64,000 nucleotides of DNA from Homalodisca vitripennis (Eukaryota > Arthropoda > Insecta > Hemiptera > Cicadellidae). Both the position numbers and the translations under genes were made by a program. Each line of letters begins with the position of its first letter. Position 1 is the stretch's first letter. The notes below the pieces were generated by a model that was not told where the DNA came from, made no database searches, and saw only the letters and a program-made list of their open reading frames with translations. This document shows, piece after piece, positions 34,961 to 47,900 of this stretch. The DNA lies in the NCBI RefSeq assembly GCF_021130785.1, contig NC_060215.1, positions 115,716,501 through 115,780,500 on the forward strand, in the 5' to 3' direction.

Positions 34961-35700
34961 AGAAAACTGTGCTGACAAATAGACTTATTGCACTTTTTGG
35001 ATAGTAATCACTCGGAAAACTACACCAATGATACATGTTCTCTTCTAGCATAAATCTGGTGTGCCATAAATATTAGGAATAACAGGCCCCGCTTTCAAAT
35101 ATCATATTGCATAGCAACCCTCCATCGTTTTAAAACAGTTTGACTTAAAGAAAAGTAAAATAAAGATGCATTTAATACACTTTATTGTAGGTTGCAACGT
35201 TTAGATCAAACAATCCTACCACTACCATATCTTAGACATGCAAACACGTCTAACAGTCTAATAATTACTGAGTAATACGAAAGCTCTATAAAAATATTCA
35301 ATAATTTATATCAAATCATTCTAGTGTAGTATTAACTTATAAAATCCATGAACTTAAAAAATCTGATGATAAGATAAACATAAAAACTGCAAAAATAATA
35401 ATAAATTATAAAACAAATAATTAAATTATTTATTAACGTTAGCCGATAAAAAAGACCATCTCCTTCAAACAGCAGTCAGTATCAAGTAACATACATTAAA
35501 TAATGGTGCATTTAAAAAAGATTTTTAGATAAGCAGTTTACGTAGTAATCTTAATAATAGTATTAATAAAATGTACAAATAACTCAAAATCAACGGAAAT
35601 AGACGATACCATTAAATCTAAATGGTGAATTATGAAAAATTCTGTAGCAGAGACACAAAATTAAAGTGACCACAAGTTATTGAATAGTCTGCGATAGAAA
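34961..35700. other. AT-rich spacer, nothing identified
   Basis: Stops in all frames; no repeats or signals. Confidence 0.45.
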
Positions 35701-36120
35701 CTTTACTATGAGTTAAGCCCTCCCACGCAGGTTCCAAGACCAATAACGTGGTGTCAGTTCCTGATTCCAAACGGGGAACCTAAGAACCAATCTAAACAGA
35801 ACGTTCTCCCCCCCCCCAATCCGTCATGGCTGACGTTAATTATGAAAAAACTGCAATGATATTTAATCTCGAAGGCGTATGTCGGTAGGCCCCGGGGGGC
35901 GGGGGACCCTCTGCAGGCCCCACGCGGGGTGCGGGCGTCCCGCAGAGTAGCGTCGCGGCGCGAGAAAAGGCGTCCCGAATATATTAGATGATGATATTGC
36001 AACGCGACTTGCAAAAATTCATTAAAGAGGATGGAGTGACGAATGGGGTTATAAATCTGGGCGTCGCGCGCGAAACCTATTGACGGGCCGGGAATTAACA
36101 TCTGCACGATGCGATTTTGA
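35701..36120. promoter_or_regulatory. GC-rich island
   Basis: Includes a C9 run (about 35,809-35,817) and CpG-dense GGCCCCGGGGGGCGGGGG and CCACGCGGGGTGCGGGCG. The 117-codon minus-strand frame across it (35,754-36,107) is arginine/proline-rich without domain and is attributed to composition. Confidence 0.3.
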
Positions 36121-37152
36121 TTCCCTCTTCAGTACTCGAGAAAAATCATGATCCTCTGCAGGAACAAAAGGTTGTTCTAATACCAAGTTCTAAACTTTAA
36201 TAATATAAAAACTTCTACAAAACCGTACTGTGGACGGTTGGAAATTGTTTATTTATAAAATGAAACATAAAATATCTCCTTTTCCAAATATTTTTATGAA
36301 TGTGTTTTGCAAGAAAAACAATATAAAAATAATTATATGGTTAATTTGTTTTTCTTGTGTATATATTAAAAGTTATAACGCTTAAGTTATATTAGTCCTT
36401 TGCATAGTACATTTAAAAATCAAAATAGCTGTGTCACTTGTTGTATTATAATACATAAGAATATTGTATATAATTTAAACTACTGTAGAGTTTTGTTATA
36501 TATAAATTTAGAGATTTGAAATACAATAAAGTATGTCCATACGTACTTACCTCTTGAAATGTTTGAATAAGTAAAAAACCTTTCTAAATAGTACAAAACT
36601 AATAATCTACGTTTCAAGGTTATGTATGTGATGGGTAAAACCTCTGACTGGTTAAAAGTGTAAAATGCAAGTACTCAATGTAATTTTAATTAAGTTCCTA
36701 CGACTAAAAACTTCTTCTACTACAGAGAATATAAACATTCTAACCTATAAGTGGCTGTAGCCGTGTTACTTACGCACGCAGAAATGCCAGGAGCCCCAGA
36801 AAGAGCGTGGCTAGCCGGTCTCAATGTCTGAAAGTCACCCCTTGGCAAGGGATGTGAATAGGGACGGGGATGGAACACACCTGGCAACCCTAAGAGGGCG
36901 AGTTGCTTCCATGGCTGCCGAGGAACTGTAGACACGATGCAGAACACAGATTCAGCCCTTCGGCATTAAAGGGTTCGACAGACACCCGCTATGAATTTAA
37001 ATGTGGAGTTACTTAAGGGTTCACTTTTGGAGCTGTACTTTTCCCTCTTCAATATTCATACTCACTCCCCCTCCCTAATAACTGGGCGATTTAAACATAA
37101 ACTTCTGTCAGCTGTTCGTAATTTAATTTGCTCAAAATAGTAATACAATGAG

Positions 37153-37160
<8 letters not shown>
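36121..37160. other. AT-rich spacer with a GC-richer patch
   Basis: The patch 36,770-37,000 is GC-richer with no exon I can support. The remainder is AT-rich. Confidence 0.4.

Positions 37161-37228
<68 letters not shown>
37161..37228. repeat. (AT)34 microsatellite
   Basis: Perfect AT dinucleotide run of 68 bases. Confidence 0.97.
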
Positions 37229-37231
<3 letters not shown>

Positions 37232-37980
37232 ATATGGTATAATTTTGTTACTTTTTTATGAACTACTGACTCTTAAGGATTAATTAACATTTACATTATC
37301 TAGTATGGTTTCTAAATTCTTGACGTCGCAAAGGCCATGGTTCAATTAACTCTAAACACCAGGAACAAGGACTGGTTTAGAATGTTTATTGCGTTAAACT
37401 ATTATAATACTTTTAGTGCAGAAAATGACCACATTAAACTAGTTTTCAAACGTTTCCTGGTGTCGAAATTTCAATGGTACTTAATTTTTTTGTGCGTAAA
37501 CGATGACCGGGTTAGTATAAATTAAAAATGAACAAATTAGTTTTATGTTAAAGTCTTGTTAGACTTGTAAAATTACTATTAAACTTAAAGTTATAAATAA
37601 TTGCATTCAATTCTTTACCTTACACAAAGATTTGTTATTTAAAGCATTTAGACTAAAAATACAATTTAAAAATGTGTTCTTTCAACACACAAGGTGGGAT
37701 GGAAATTGACTGCGTAAGTATTAGAAGCATTCGTGAACCAACATGCTATGTCCACGGTTCTCAGTGTGTTAAAATAGAATGAGCACTCTGTTAGGAATTC
37801 TGCTGAATATAATACGTACACATTTCCCCTATTAACGTTTCTCTATTAAATACCGACTACAATTGCAATTGATGAACAAAACTCTTTGTTAAAACAGGTA
37901 TTTGTTTAATAAATCCTTCTCAATAATATTCCATTCGATAATAAATAAATATAAAACGTCCGTGTAGACCAACACTCGAT
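37229..37980. other. AT-rich spacer, nothing identified
   Basis: A 62-codon ATG frame at 37,337 has no recognisable content. No other signal. Confidence 0.45.
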
Positions 37981-38530
37981 TCATTTATATCGCGCAACCT
38001 CTCCCCTATTTTCTCCCCCAAATCCACTTCGCCAGAACTAAAACTAATCGCACCCGTTTCCTCCCTTATTGTTGGACCGTGTACGGAAGCGTACTCCTCC
38101 CCCCTCCATCCCCTAAGTATCTAGAGAATTGTCCCGTCCCTTGCCCCCGCTTCCTAGGACTCCATCCATGATTCGGGGGGCAACTTAAATAAATTGACTG
38201 GCGATTGATCCATTGTCTTGCCCCCTTATCAGGGCGGCCTTTGATAAGCCGGCCTAGATTGCTCCGCTATCTCGGATCAAGATAAATAACAACTCTCCCA
38301 CCCCTCCCCCACCATTCTTCAGACCGGGTGAGAAGAATTTACAAATGTGTCGCGATCATCCGGTGCTTGCCGAGGATCAATGGTATATCATCCGGAGAGA
38401 CGCGGCCTACACTGCCGGGGTAGGTCATGGGGAGCCGTGAGTCATGGCGGCCACACCACCAATGGTGACGTGTCCCTGGAATTCCCTCCCCCGGGAAACT
38501 TTGTTTGATAGTTTCGCGGAAATAAGTGAG
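37981..38530. promoter_or_regulatory. GC-richer island with PHO/YY1-like site
   Basis: C-rich upper strand at 38,000-38,160, then CpG-containing sequence with GTCATGGCGGCC at 38,441-38,452, whose complement GGCCGCCATGAC contains the GCCAT core bound by Pleiohomeotic/YY1. TTATCAGGGCGGCC and TGATAAG (GATA-type cores) lie at about 38,225-38,250. No coding frame. Possible enhancer or Polycomb-type element; inference. Confidence 0.3.
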
Positions 38531-38710
38531 CCGTCCTGTTATAGCCCATGACTGTTTTCTGTATTATAGTTGTAAGGGTGGGGAGTCTGATTGATGCGTA
38601 CCTACAAACTGCAATACTATAAAGTGTTATAGTATAAATATTAATAATAGATGGCTGTTTCAAATTCAAGAAATCCTGAATTTTGTTTACATTTAAATTA
38701 ATAACGAACA

Positions 38711-38775
38711 AACCTTTTTAATAAAAGGTTAAAGGTTTGTCATTATATATTTGTAATCAAATATATAATGACAAA
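38711..38775. repeat. Two adjacent perfect hairpins with TAAT spacers
   Basis: 38,711-38,730 is AACCTTTT-TAAT-AAAAGGTT. Five bases later, 38,736-38,775 is a second palindrome with 18-bp perfect arms (38,736-38,753 and 38,758-38,775; arm TTTGTCATTATATATTTG), again around TAAT. Both are AT-rich. Confidence 0.9.
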
Positions 38776-39885
38776 ATACATATTCATTAATATACCATGA
38801 TTTTATACCTAATTAAGCTTTAAACTTAAAGTGGTATTAAAGAATAAGATTAGTTTCTTATATTTCTTTTGCGACCTAAAATCCCAATATTGATTACGAC
38901 TTATTAACATTTACTGCGTTTGAATTTGTAATAAAATCACAACCAATAATAAAGTTAATACTATTAGAGTGTCTGTTTATTAATAAAAAAACTTCATAGT
39001 AACAAAATCTCATGAAACACAACCCAAATTTGTTTTAAGTAAACTTACAAACACTCCAAAAAGGTCGTAGTTAAAAGTAACAGAATCGTTATTGTATCTG
39101 ACCCTGTATAATATATTATCGTGAGTAAATAAAATACTGTTTTACGCAGAGTGTTGCCACAAAATACAACAAGGAACTTATAATAATTTGCTAAACGTAT
39201 GTCTAAATACAATTGACCACTTCATTAAAATTTAATCAACTTGTTGTACAGTTTAACTCAGCAAAATTATTTTGCTGTTTTCTTGTTTTACCACTATTTA
39301 AATGGTGCAGTTTAGGAGTCTATTTCATTGTACATTAAATCATAATAGCTTGATTTTGTGAATGTTTAATATAGTGGCTAAACTGCAACATTTATTATCT
39401 GGCTTTTGTACAGTTTCCTTTTAATTAAGTTTCATTATTTGTTTCTCATTCTCCAAATAATACAATAATATTTGAACAAATAATATTGAACAAATAGTAG
39501 GTATACATTAACATACAAATATACATTACGCTAGGTTGGAGTACGAAGTACTCGTATTAATAGTAAATTATTTTTGAAATTACGATTTCATAACTTTTGT
39601 AACGAAAGTGATTTGAATTAGTTATTGACGAAATACGTTTCCTTAGGCGAAAGGCATGCGTGCTTATTAGTGTTTGACTTGATCTGACATTTCGTAACTC
39701 ACTCTATTCCGTCACATTTAAGGCCAGTTATGACCAAAGATCTGATTGGATATTTACTGACTGCAAACTCCAGATCCAGTACGTTCCACGTCGAAGACAT
39801 GTAACGAAACAAAACATGAAAGTGAAATGTATTTATAGTAACAATACCAGAAAGACATTGTAAGCGGTTTTCGTCAGAACCAAAG
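38776..39885. other. AT-rich spacer, nothing identified
   Basis: No gene; short direct repeats of TATTTGAACAAATA type near 39,470-39,500 only. Confidence 0.45.
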
Positions 39886-40240
39886 GAGCTCCCTCAACAC
39901 CTCGGGTGACCCGCGGGTCGGGACGTGTTAGACTGTCACCTGGAATATCTGCAGCGGCCGGAATGCCTCCGTAAGCCGCATTGTTGATGACATTCCGCAG
40001 CCGTCTAGGCCTCGCGGTGGGCCGGTGGAAGCAATGATTTAGGTCTCCGCGAAGCCAAAACTCCCGTGAGTATTTTTAGCGAGTCTCCCGAATCTCTATC
40101 TCCAAACCCTTTGTCCGCTCCCCAAGTTAAGACCCCAGCTCGCCTAACAAGACGCCAATTAAGCCCGCCAGACCGGAATCCCTGGCTTGCATGTGGTATT
40201 TGTCAAGCCTTTCTCGACGATCCCGTGTTTTCATTTTATC
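39886..40240. promoter_or_regulatory. GC-rich island
   Basis: CpG-containing block (GACCCGCGGGTCGGGACG; CTGCAGCGGCCGGAATGCC). A 60-codon frame at 40,066 has no recognisable content. Regulatory by composition. Confidence 0.25.
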
Positions 40241-40855
40241 CTCTTTAAAATCTAGCCCTTACTATTAATTTAAACTACGTGTCCTCTATAAACAGCAAAT
40301 TCTTTGTGCTATGAACTCAAGCCTATTTTAACTCAAATTTCAGATTGTCTGTCGCTGTTAGTAGGTAATTAAGTTGAAATCTAAAAATGTACTGTCGACT
40401 AGTAGATCGGTTTTAAACCAGTGACATTTAACAAGCTATTTATTTACTGTTTGAAAGTGTTATAATGAATAAACAAGTTAGTTATACTGTCACAATTAGG
40501 ATAATTGGCTCATCCCGCATGCGCAATCTGAAAATAATTGACTAGATACCTTTATGTTTAAAAATTAAAAATAATTTCTATAAAATTATATTTAGTTTGG
40601 TTGCAGACTATGTTGAGGTTACTACATAGAGTAAAATATATATTATAAACCAAAGCAAATTACGCTAAACCTGGAATTAATATATACGCTCTCCTCCCAA
40701 CAGGAATAAACAATGAAGACGGAGCAGGAATGAAATAACAACTAGCGGGTTATAGACAGATAAACTTCCCCAATATAAAGCAATGATCGGTATCGGTAGT
40801 GTAAACAGTCCACGTTTCTGTTAGTGAAAAATCGGGAGTTCCGAGTCAATCTTTT
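40241..40855. other. AT-rich spacer, nothing identified
   Basis: No gene or repeat seen. Confidence 0.45.
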
Positions 40856-41420
40856 AATTAAACACCGGCGCTGACGTGGTGAGTCCTACGGAGTTCTGTT
40901 ATCTCGATAAATCCGCTGAATACATTTGGAAATGGGGCATTGATCTGCAGCGTCCTTTTGCTGTCCGCTCTTCATTTCGCGTATTTTCCGACGTAATAAA
41001 TCAACAGCATCTCGTTGCCATGGTGACGGATGTAGGGGTGGGAGGGTGAGGGGGGAGGGTGTGAGAGAGACGGAGTACAGCACTGGTCGTGTGTACATCT
41101 GTTTGTACCACTCACTCAGGCCGACATACCCGCAGCCATGTTAAGAAACACGTGTTTAATTGTTCTTTCCGACTTACTCCGTAGTTAGCAGTTAATGCCC
41201 ACCTCAGATAAATCCCGCAGAGGTAATGTGTTAGTTCATTAGGGCGATGCGTTTTCGGCTCAATCGCCGATTTTATTTTCGTTTACTCTTTTTCTTGCAG
41301 TTAAATCCAATCCCTCTCGAGTGCCCAACACTGTGCCATAAATCGGTCACCATCACGTATTAAAATTATGGCGCGATCGTATCGGATTTGAATCGATTCC
41401 TTAATTATGGATTAAATGTT
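40856..41420. promoter_or_regulatory. GC-richer regulatory-like block
   Basis: A G-rich run (GTGGGAGGGTGAGGGGGGAG near 41,037) and AACACGTGTTTAATTG (E-box CACGTG beside a homeodomain core) near 41,146. CCGATTTTATTTTCG and AAATCGATTCC follow. No exon. Conserved-element reading is inference. Confidence 0.25.
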
Positions 41421-43600
41421 GTTTCGACGGTGAAGTGCCAGTTTTTACGATAGTGAGCAAATGAAAATGGCAATTTTTAACACTTTACTTTTAAATAACG
41501 ATACAGAAGAGCGCGATACACTGAAAAAAGTAACCTAAACAAGTAGGCCTGGACATTGCAAGTAGAGCTCAACATTGCAGTTACCTTGGCTCAGTATACT
41601 TACTACAGTTGACAGAACCGTAAAATATGTCGAAAACACCTACAATGAATAAATGATGGCATACTTCTGCCAATGAGTAAAATTTGGTAGTAGCTAACGG
41701 AAAAATTATATTTTATTAGTCAAACACACTACGTTAAATCCTTAATTATAGAGATTTTAAAGTTATTTAATACAAACAATGTTTTCCAATAATAATATAC
41801 ACCAATACGTTAACTCGTTCTTCTGAGTTCAATTAATTAATATAAAATTTACTTTATCATAAGCAAATGCAGCGTATATTTTACTAATGCTATAAAGACA
41901 ACATTTCGAAACAGACCTATTACCTCCCTTTTATAGTTATTGTTATCTTTGTAATATCTTTATTATATTAGTTTGAACACTAAGTCAGTATCTTAGTGTT
42001 GGTCATAACATATGTTTCCTGTTTAGGTTATTATATTCCGATTAAAAAACTCTATACTAGCACATACAGTAAGTTAATCTAAACCTCGGAAAGTCCCTTT
42101 CCTCGGTTGCAACTTTCTGCAAACATCTATTTCAGACTTACTTTGACTGGAGACGTCAGCCGGGCCTAATTAACAGAGTATTATTTCATGTTGGCTCACA
42201 TAATGGGCTTCACTCTATAAATCTTGGCTAATAAAGATTGAGAAGCCAATGGGAGTTGACCTGAGTCCAAGTGGCTGACTGTCACACACGACGGTACGCG
42301 CTGTGCTGACGCCAAGGTACATATGTGGACACTATTCATGCTGATAACAGATTCATTGCTCCTGGGTGGCACTAGCTCCTTAGTCACACACAACACACTC
42401 TCATCCTTTCATAATACCTTATAACTTTTACATTTTAATTTTTATCACAAAATTCCAATGTCCTGTTTTTTGTTTGTATACTTAAAATTGGCAAGTAAAA
42501 TAAACTCCTACAAAAAATGTATGCCTTCGAAAAAGTGATTTACAATTTTAAATGTATCCTTAGTATTTCCTTAATCAGTGAAGATGAGTCTATTTGGATA
42601 ACTGTATTATACAGTAAATAAAAATGTTTGTACTTCAACCGAAAGAGCAGAAGATAACTTATATAAAGTAAACCAATATTGTAATCAATGAAACCAGTAT
42701 TTTATTAATTTGTAATTGAGAGTTTCAAGTATTTCAAAAACATAACATGGTAACAAAATTGGAAATACTCAACGTATTACTTTAAACAAATTTAATAAAC
42801 ACGTAACTGCCTAAACTCCTTAAAACTAAAACTGTGTACTTTTCGCCCTTTTTTATGTTATTATTGTAAATTTACTCACATAATCATATTATTAATATTA
42901 GTAAGTCATATTTTATAAATGGGCCAAGAAATTAATTTTGAGCTTTTCAAGCAACAATGAATTTAAATAGATCATATGTTATTAACCTTACCACACCCTT
43001 ACTAAGCTTTCTTTTGCCTTCCAGGCATTTCTTTTTTAAATATACGAACTGTACAACTATATCCGCTTTTTAAGTAGTAAAAGTTTGTCAGTTATTAGAG
43101 GGACATATTAAGGCCAGTTTAGACCTCACGTGGTGTATATCTGGTTAATATAGTGAGGTTGATTGTTTTGGGAGAATTCAGATGTAAATTAGAATCACTT
43201 TTAAAATACCTCGAATCATACCATGATAGGGCTCTTCGGCATACTCTATTTTGTCTCAATGATTTCGATATTTATTTTGTGGCGCATGAAAGACATCTGA
43301 TAATAGTTTGTGACTTCTTGTATCACGTAACTGTTCCTGGAACGTGTAGGCCTATTAAGTTAAGTAAAGTGTACATTTATGAAAATTTGTAAATTTCAAA
43401 AAGGATTTATGTGGATTAAAAAAAATCTCGAATCAAACGAAAAGAATTACCTGATTTCTAAAGGTGTTAAAAAACTCTGTAAAAAGAGACAAAGCATACA
43501 TAAGTGACTAAATGGTATCGGTCAATGGAGTGTCTATAGACATCAGTTATGAAGTGGATTATGTAATTTGTGTTGATCATATCTGAAAGTTAATCCATTG
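41421..43600. other. AT-rich noncoding stretch
   Basis: Only chance frames (for example 79 codons at 43,153). One TAGGCCTA palindrome at 43,347-43,354. A slightly GC-richer patch lies at 42,240-42,380. Confidence 0.45.
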
Positions 43601-43870
43601 AAGTTGCCATTGCACGTCACATCTGGGGGAAGGGCGAAGAACACAAGACGACGGCCTGTAGGAGGTGTCGTCTATCGCGAGAGGTTTTTAGAAACTGACG
43701 TCACAGACATGCCTGATGGTTCAGAAGGGGTTTTTCGGGCTGCGACGACAGAAGCAGATTGATGGTTACCCCTCCCCCACATACCGACTCGGCTAACAGG
43801 CGTTCCTACTGTGCCCACACCTCTGCCCGCACAGGCGTTCCTTGTCGTGTACCTTAGGGCAGTCGTTTCG
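43601..43870. promoter_or_regulatory. GC-richer island
   Basis: CpG-bearing block with CACAAGACGACGGCC, TCGCGAGAGG and AACTGACGTCACAG, the last a palindromic TGACGTCA (CRE/ATF-type) at about 43,697. No coding frame. Confidence 0.3.
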
Positions 43871-46130
43871 TAAACAAATTTTAAAATAAAGACGGTATGA
43901 CAATTTCACAAACACGGTTGTTTGATTATCCTGCAGCGTGAATTATATTATTCTAGATAAATAGAGGTTTGTACATTCTAAAATTTGTGCCATATAACCC
44001 CAGGAATTAGCCTATAAATAGTGTTATTTTTATAAAGCATATTGCTTTACCTTGTTCAATGTATAGAAGTAATTGTGAGAAGGGTGACAGGGCCGCAACC
44101 GTTACGGCAAGTCTAGTGCGTGAGCGAATTAAAGTGCATAACCCTAACATTTTAAATTTATTTTTTTTTCTGAAATTTATAAAAATATCAGTTTCTTACT
44201 AATAAAAAATAATAATATTGCTATTATTTTACTGTATATTTTAATACATTCCTGACGTATGATGGTTTCAATTACTTTATTATGTCGATTGGTACTTGAA
44301 TATAAGTACTCAAAGATAGATAAATAATATTTCCAGTAATACATATTTTTTAAGAAAACAATCAGTTTTTACTTAAAACGTCTTATTGGGATACACATAC
44401 AGGAATTTTTAAATTGAACGTTATACATGATTGTATTTAAAATGTGCCTATATTTGAGTAAAACTTTTTGGTATTATAGCTAATTAAATAATTTACGATG
44501 GTTATTAGTCATGCTACTTTTGCCGTTATCGTAAAAATAAATAAGACCAAACAGAGATAATATTTATAAGGTTACGAAACATTATGCATTTAAAAAAATT
44601 AGTGCTACTTAAAAAACAAAAAATAGTTTTATATTTTATATTTACAATGTTACAATTTGGACACATGACGATTACAATAGACAACAAGTTGGAATCCAGT
44701 GGGTCCCAACGCGTGCGCCGCGGCGACCAGGGGCGTATCCATGTGTCACGAAAGACACCGTGGCTACCTGGCTTATAGTTTTATTTATGTTTATATTCTA
44801 TATTTATATAAAATTGGAAAGCTTATTGAATTGGAATTTAAAATGTAATTAAATTGATAATGACGTAATGCAAAATAACTTGCACGTTAAGGCAGCTGGA
44901 GGTCAAACAGTTTGGAACCAATGGAATTTGCAGGATAAGCTAACGGAAAACGTGTGTAATATAAAAAAGAAAGAAATGTTGTTCTTATGTTAATACCTTT
45001 TATTTATTATTTGTTTTATATTCAGTATTTAGCATGTTTTAAAATGAAAGAGATGTCTCCCCCTTCAAAGCGAATATACAAACCCATTTGGATCCTCTGG
45101 TGATCCAAGTCTTAGTCCCCAGTTCCTCCTGAAACAAAAAAATTGATAATCAACTTTAACTAAAATTATATCCCCATTGAAATATTTAATAATAATTTTT
45201 ATCATAAAACCTGAAACAATAAAAGAACGTTGAATTATGTGGAATGTATTTTGAGCTCTAATTAACGTTTAATCTTGAATAAGAAAATACCGTTCGTTCG
45301 ATACTTAACTTTTCTAAGTTTGTTCACAACATTTAAAATCTTTTTTCAACTATTTTTTATGTATATTGTATCTCTAGGACTGGTAATAAAAATTATTAAA
45401 AAAATTTACATTACCAAATGAAAAGTAATTTTAGATTTAAATTGAAAATACGATTAGTTTGATACTAATATAGAGAGTTATAGAAAGTCTTAAAATGTAA
45501 AGATATGACTCCTATATGCAGGCATACAATATATTTGAAATCCTTACAATTTATTATTGAAATCTTTAATCTTTCCTAAGCAGTTATTTTACTTCTTTTA
45601 ATGCATACAAAATCTAAAAAATCCTAAAAACGTAAGTATAATAATGTCAAAGATAACGTTTTTTAGTACCCATACAATGTTTCGTAAAAATATATAAAAT
45701 AATTATTCATTACTAGTAAACTTAACATAAAATGCTGATTTAACATATTTACGGTTCATGAATCCGTACACTAATTGCAAGAACAGTCGAGAAAGGTTTT
45801 TCGAGAAAGAAGAAATCTAGTTACTCAAAGAAATTCTTATCAATTGCTATCATTACTTTCACACTTCCATATATTTAACACTTACATCGGAAAAAATATA
45901 GAAGATTTTTAGACATTTTAAGAAAACGTTTGCCTGAATATTTCATTGCAGTACCTGCAGTATTAACAGTCATAAGGTGGGCAATTTTGAGTAGGTGGTC
46001 TTTTAGTATTTAATTTTTCAAATGTTCTGCAGCCGGAACATCCGAGAGATACCTTTAGGGTTTTATGACAGACTTTTACTGTAGGGTATTTTTAGTTTCG
46101 TCTGGCAGTCTTTGTTTACGTTTCACTTTG
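43871..46130. other. AT-rich noncoding stretch
   Basis: Small GC-rich patch at 44,698-44,770 (CAACGCGTGCGCCGCGGCG). Otherwise AT-rich, no exon signals. Confidence 0.45.
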
Positions 46131-46545
46131 TGTTAGCTCTGAATGTGCCACCTACATCGAAATCCACGACGGAGAAACTGTTCGTGCTGCAAGGCGAACA
46201 TGCGGAGTCCTGCGGGGGGTAGAAAGCGCGTGGCCTCGCCTGTAAAAAGCCACCCCCAGTTTTTATGCGAACAGTAACAAAGAAAGTGAAACTTCAAGAC
46301 GCTGAGGTGACATCCACTATTGTCGAGGGGTCGGGAAAGTTTTTCACAATGTGCGGGCCAAGGTGACGCAACGAATGGAACCTTCCTTGGGGCAGGGTTT
46401 GGCAAGGTATCGGGGTTCCGACACTAGAATCTACATTTGTGGCTCAAGTATAATCTCACTATATTTTTCGGCGGTTGGGAGGTCTGCTCACCTTCTGGAA
46501 GAAAGCAAGCACAGAACACCAACCATGACACGGATTTAAGTATAT
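46131..46545. other. GC-richer block, unidentified
   Basis: Overlapping frames of 90 (minus) and 62 (plus) codons with no domain. The block could be an old repeat or a regulatory element. Confidence 0.3.
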
Positions 46546-46552
46546 CCATTAA

Positions 46553-46607
46553 TACCGATAGTAAATGATACATACCGATAGTAAATGATACTTACGATAG
46601 TAAATGT
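46553..46607. repeat. Short tandem repeat, 20-bp unit x2.75
   Basis: TACCGATAGTAAATGATACA (46,553-46,572), TACCGATAGTAAATGATACT (46,573-46,592) and a shortened TACGATAGTAAATGT (46,593-46,607). Confidence 0.9.
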
Positions 46608-46623
46608 CTGAAAAACTGTTATA

Positions 46624-46652
46624 ATGCAACAGCTATATATATATATAGCTGT

Positions 46653-46691
<39 letters not shown>
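46624..46691. repeat. Palindrome grown from a (TA)n tract
   Basis: ATGCAACAGC at 46,624-46,633 is mirrored by GCTGTTGCAT at 46,648-46,657 around a 14-base TA core, giving a perfect 34-base palindrome. A longer (TA)n tract continues to about 46,691. Confidence 0.92.
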
Positions 46692-46696
<5 letters not shown>

Positions 46697-47540
46697 AATT
46701 ATATATATATATAACTCTGTAATACAAAACTAGGAAAGATACAGCTACATAAAATAAGTATTTTTCTTGTAACCGTGTAATATAAAAAGGTGGATAATAT
46801 AGTTTAATAAATTAAATCTTCCTGTATTTTTTAAAATATAAAAGATACATACATACAACACGAAAATATAACCTTGTGTAATAATCTGTCACAAAAATTT
46901 GAAAAAATTGATTCCAACGCTATGTGCAATGAATATCAGTCAGGTTTACCAACCATCCGAATAGTATAATAAAATCTTTTTTAAAACAATTATAGAAAAA
47001 GACAGGTTTTTATTAATTACTTGACGAAACCTTAAGTATATAATATACGGTATTTTTGAAATTAGTAAAAAATCTACTTGATGAAGTTATAAAATAAGTC
47101 GTAATTAATAACAATTGACTTACACCCTTACACTTCATACTTGCTCGTCTACATAACTATTATATTAAATTGTATGCAGATTTTACGTAAAAACGTTTTA
47201 TTATAGGTACTAATTAGGGAGAGTTGTTATAGTATGAACATTTTGACCAAAACAGTTTCTTTGAGTGCAGCCAGTGAACAATAAAACTAATGATTAACTT
47301 AGCCACATTGATTTGTTGGTTTTGTTACTACGCACAACTTTGTCCATTAAATCTTACCTGTATTCTTTATAGTTTTCAAGATCTATTCAGTGTATGAACG
47401 ATTTTGAACACACTGTATACAACAAAAATTGCACAGTATTCTTCTTTTTGTATTAAATATTTTGCTAAACACGTAATATTATTGTAGAAAATGCGGTCCT
47501 AAGTAAAAACATCGTAAATAATATGGTGGGAATAGATTTT
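46692..47540. other. AT-rich spacer, nothing identified
   Basis: No gene, repeat or RNA signal seen. Confidence 0.45.
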
Positions 47541-47900
47541 GAAGTTCCATCCGGGTATTTTTACCGCTGCTCGCGTACGAATAAATGCATTAGACAGGGA
47601 TGGCGAGAATCGTTAGGCATGTCGCCTGAAGCCGATACAAATTAATATTTCGACCTGTGCAACGCTGTAGTTATGTATGTGAGGAGTGACCAATGAATTT
47701 CCCTCACCACCCCCATTATACCGCCCACCCTGCCCCGTACCACACCCAACCATTCACTTATTATGGGAACGTTTTAATTACGATTGTACACGATTTTAAA
47801 ACAGTTCAATCAGCCGGTAAATCTCGTCCTGGCTGGGTCAATCGTTCCGCTAAATTAAATTGATTTCCTCTCGATGTCGTACCATATAAATCAACGATGA
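47541..47900. promoter_or_regulatory. GC-richer regulatory-like block
   Basis: Upper strand is C-rich at 47,700-47,760 (CCTCACCACCCCCATTATAC) next to homeodomain-type words (GTTTTAATTACGATTG, CTAAATTAAATTGATTTCC). No coding frame. Inference from composition and motif clustering. Confidence 0.25.
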
